A stretch of 6,663 bases of DNA from Fibrobacter sp. (GTDB lineage Bacteria > Fibrobacterota > Fibrobacteria > Fibrobacterales > Fibrobacteraceae): assembly GCA_016295375.1 (NCBI GenBank), contig JAEDLI010000116.1, positions 1 through 6,663 on the forward strand. The letters run 5' to 3'. The notes beneath the pieces were generated by a model. The model searched no databases and had not been told where the DNA came from. It worked only from the letters and a program-made list of their open reading frames with translations. Both the position numbers and the translations under genes were made by a program. How positions within the stretch are numbered: position 1 is the stretch's first letter; each line of letters opens with the position of its first letter. This document shows positions 5,775 through 6,663 of this stretch, piece by piece.

Positions 5775-5812
5775 TACAGCGAAAAAGGGCCCAAAATAAG
5801 GCTTTATTGGCA

Positions 5813-5863
5813 CTTGTCATCCCCGCCACATTCTTGTCATCCCCGCGAAGGCGGGGATCCACC
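5813..5863 (+). repeat. Palindromic repeat family A: one truncated and one full copy
   Basis: CTTGTCATCCCCGC occurs at 5813-5826 and again at 5833-5846, 20 bases apart. The second copy continues into a perfect hairpin, ATCCCCGC (5839-5846), loop GAAG, GCGGGGAT (5851-5858), and ends CCACC. The first copy lacks the right arm. Repeats of this general sequence are common between genes in many unrelated bacteria. Confidence 0.75.
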
Positions 5864-5902
5864 TAAATAAATCAGTTTCAGGTGCGAGGCCATTCACACC
5901 AC

Positions 5903-5940
5903 TTGTCATTGCGAGGCCCGAATAGGGCCGAAGCAATCTC
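5903..5940 (+). repeat. Palindromic repeat family B (TTGTCATTGCGAG type)
   Basis: Starting TTGTCATTGCGAGG, it has an outer stem ATTGC (5908-5912) with GCAAT (5933-5937) and an inner stem GGCCC (5915-5919) with GGGCC (5925-5929), then ends CTC. It shares the TTGTCAT opening and orientation with family A. Similar GTCATTGCGAG repeats are widespread in bacterial intergenic DNA. Confidence 0.7.
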
Positions 5941-5957
5941 AATCCCTTTTTCCTACA

Positions 5958-5980
5958 CAAAAAGGGGGAAGCCTCCCCCT
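5958..5980 (-). terminator. Terminator-like GC hairpin within the repeat cluster
   Basis: AGGGGGA (5963-5969) and TCCCCCT (5974-5980) form a perfect 7-bp stem with a 4-base loop. On the minus strand the T-run continues past the stem to about 5959, giving a terminator-like shape. No gene ends close by: the aminotransferase stop is over 350 bases away. It may be just another repeat hairpin, although it would protect the rpsO promoter from readthrough. Confidence 0.35.
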
Positions 5981-6001
5981 CGGCGAAGCCTTGCCCTTCC
6001 C

Positions 6002-6035
6002 CATGTCACCCTGGAGCGTAGCGATAGGGTCCAAG
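6002..6035 (+). repeat. Palindromic repeat family C (TGTCACCCTGGAGCG type)
   Basis: TGTCACCCT opens the element at 6004. ACCCT (6008-6012) pairs with AGGGT (6026-6030), and it ends CCAAG. It has the same orientation and TGTCAY opening as families A and B. An outer pair, GCCTTG (5988-5993) with CAAGGC (6032-6037), encloses it. Confidence 0.6.
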
Positions 6036-6057
6036 GCAAGTCTTCCCCTACCCCCTC

Positions 6058-6074
6058 TGCGGGGACCCCCCGCA
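6058..6074. repeat. GC-rich perfect hairpin
   Basis: TGCGGGG (6058-6064) and CCCCGCA (6068-6074) form a 7-bp perfect stem around ACC. It closes the palindromic cluster on the right. No T-tract follows on either strand. Confidence 0.55.
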
Positions 6075-6079
6075 ACGCC

Positions 6080-6293
6080 CCACCTTGTCTTGTCCGTCCA
6101 TCAAAAAAAAGCATACCAAACAGCCAATATTTTTGATTTGGTAGGTCATTTTTCGAAAAAAAACGCATTCAGAGGGCAAAAACAAGGCACCAAAAGGCCA
6201 TTTTTATCATCCAAAAACGCCCTCAAACACATACAACATAACAAAAAATACCTGCTAAACAAACGAAAGCTTCGATTTGGTAGGCGAATTCAA
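6080..6293. other. A-rich intergenic tract without a recognisable gene
   Basis: The plus strand is rich in A-runs and I see no credible coding frame or known RNA. It holds the 11-base direct repeat GATTTGGTAGG at 6135-6145 and 6274-6284. It also has two hairpins that precede T8 runs on the minus strand: GAGGGC/GCCCTC (6172-6177 with 6219-6224, T8 at 6163-6156) and TACCAAA/TTTGGTA (6114-6120 with 6137-6143, T8 at 6110-6103). These may be weak backup terminators for the aminotransferase transcript. Confidence 0.4.
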
Positions 6294-6319
6294 GAAAAGC
6301 CGGTTCAAAAACCGAACCG
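6294..6319 (-). terminator. Possible terminator after the aminotransferase gene
   Basis: On the minus strand CGGTTC (6319-6314) pairs with GAACCG (6306-6301) around a 7-base loop, followed by GC and a short T-run (6298-6295). It lies 21 bases after the TAG at 6341. The stem is only 6 bp and the T-run is short, so termination may be partial. Confidence 0.45.
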
Positions 6320-6340
6320 CCCCGTCAAGAACCAGGAAAT

Positions 6341-6663
6341 CTACTCGAAGCATTCCCGAATAGTCTGGATGATTGCGTTCTGCTGTTCGTGGGTCATCTT
6401 GTTGTCGCTGGGGAGGCAGAGCCCGCGGGCAAAGATGTCGGCACCCACGTCGGTGATGCCGCCCGCAATGTAGGCGTTGGTGCGGGCGCGGCCGTTACCC
6501 TGCGCGGTCACGAAGGCGTGGCTCATGTACATGGGCTGCATGTGCATGGGTTTCCAGATGGGGCGGCCCTCGGCGTTCATGGCGGCGATGCGTTCCAGGA
6601 TTTCCGTGGGGCAGCTCTTGCCCTTTTCGTGGATGTACAGGGCATCGGTTTCGCCGCGGACTT
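6341..6663 (-). CDS. DegT/DnrJ/EryC1/StrS family aminotransferase, C-terminal part (5' end outside window)
   Basis: The frame stays open from the window edge to TAG at 6343-6341, giving the last 107 residues. RPIWKPMHMQP and the later ADIFARGLCLPSDNKMTHEQQ are the C-terminal hallmarks of PLP-dependent sugar aminotransferases such as PglE and EpsN, which convert UDP-4-keto sugars to 4-amino sugars for glycans or protein glycosylation. The PLP lysine and cofactor site lie outside the window. Between the two hallmark motifs there are about 30 residues, including AQGNGRARTNAYIAGG, where relatives I recall have roughly half that, so a loop insertion is likely. The precise sugar cannot be told. The gene belongs with whatever lies to the right and probably shares nothing with rpsO-pnp. 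Confidence 0.88.
   Translation of the reverse strand, partial: VRGETDALYIHEKGKSCPTEILERIAAMNAEGRPIWKPMHMQPMYMSHAFVTAQGNGRARTNAYIAGGITDVGADIFARGLCLPSDNKMTHEQQNAIIQTIRECFE

Noticed and set aside
5811..5940. Possible CRISPR array in the closely spaced repeats
   Set aside because: The repeat units have different sequences and unequal spacing, and no unique spacers of constant length. They are palindromic intergenic repeats.
5991..6473. 160-codon plus-strand open frame through the repeat cluster and into the aminotransferase 3' end
   Set aside because: It is made of repeat hairpins, A-rich spacer and antisense of a real gene, with no ribosome binding site or domain.

Overview
The window reads as a stretch of ordinary bacterial chromosome of moderate GC content. 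It carries five protein genes and several unusual intergenic regions. No phage, defence, CRISPR, rRNA, tRNA or complete transposon is visible. The gene order, the proteins and the recurring TATATTT box suggest a Fibrobacter-like member of the Fibrobacterota. That placement is my inference, not something the sequence proves.

Layout: (1) 1-474, plus strand, is the 3' end of a peptidase U32 family gene. (2) 523-1137, plus strand, is slyD, a metal-binding FKBP-type prolyl isomerase. (3) 1135-1261 is the junction between convergent slyD and nadE. It is filled by two inverted arrays of a heptamer, TAGRRNY, around two small hairpins, and each gene's stop codon is the first unit of an array. (4) 1259-2803, minus strand, encodes an NAD+ synthetase with a good synthetase domain but a shortened N-terminal nitrilase domain that appears to lack all three glutaminase catalytic residues. 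(5) 2804-3056 holds the nadE promoter box, a bidirectional terminator-like hairpin and a strong intrinsic terminator for pnp. (6) 3057-5603, minus strand, is the rpsO-pnp operon (ribosomal protein S15 and polynucleotide phosphorylase). (7) 5604-6340 is about 740 bases without a gene. It holds a structured rpsO leader, a promoter box, a third heptamer array, a cluster of palindromic TGTCAY-type repeats, GC-rich hairpins and an A-rich tract. (8) 6341-6663, minus strand, is the 3' end of a DegT/DnrJ/EryC1/StrS-type aminotransferase gene.

The genes do not form one pathway. rpsO and pnp are the classic translation/RNA-decay pair, transcribed together. nadE follows on the same strand but is separated by terminators and has its own promoter box. 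slyD and the U32 gene run toward nadE from the other side. The aminotransferase probably belongs to a surface-glycan locus to the right.

The most interesting signals are the heptamer arrays that begin at stop codons, the apparently inactive glutaminase half of NadE, the nested stem structure in the rpsO leader (possibly an S15 autoregulatory element), and the repeat cluster at 5811-6074.
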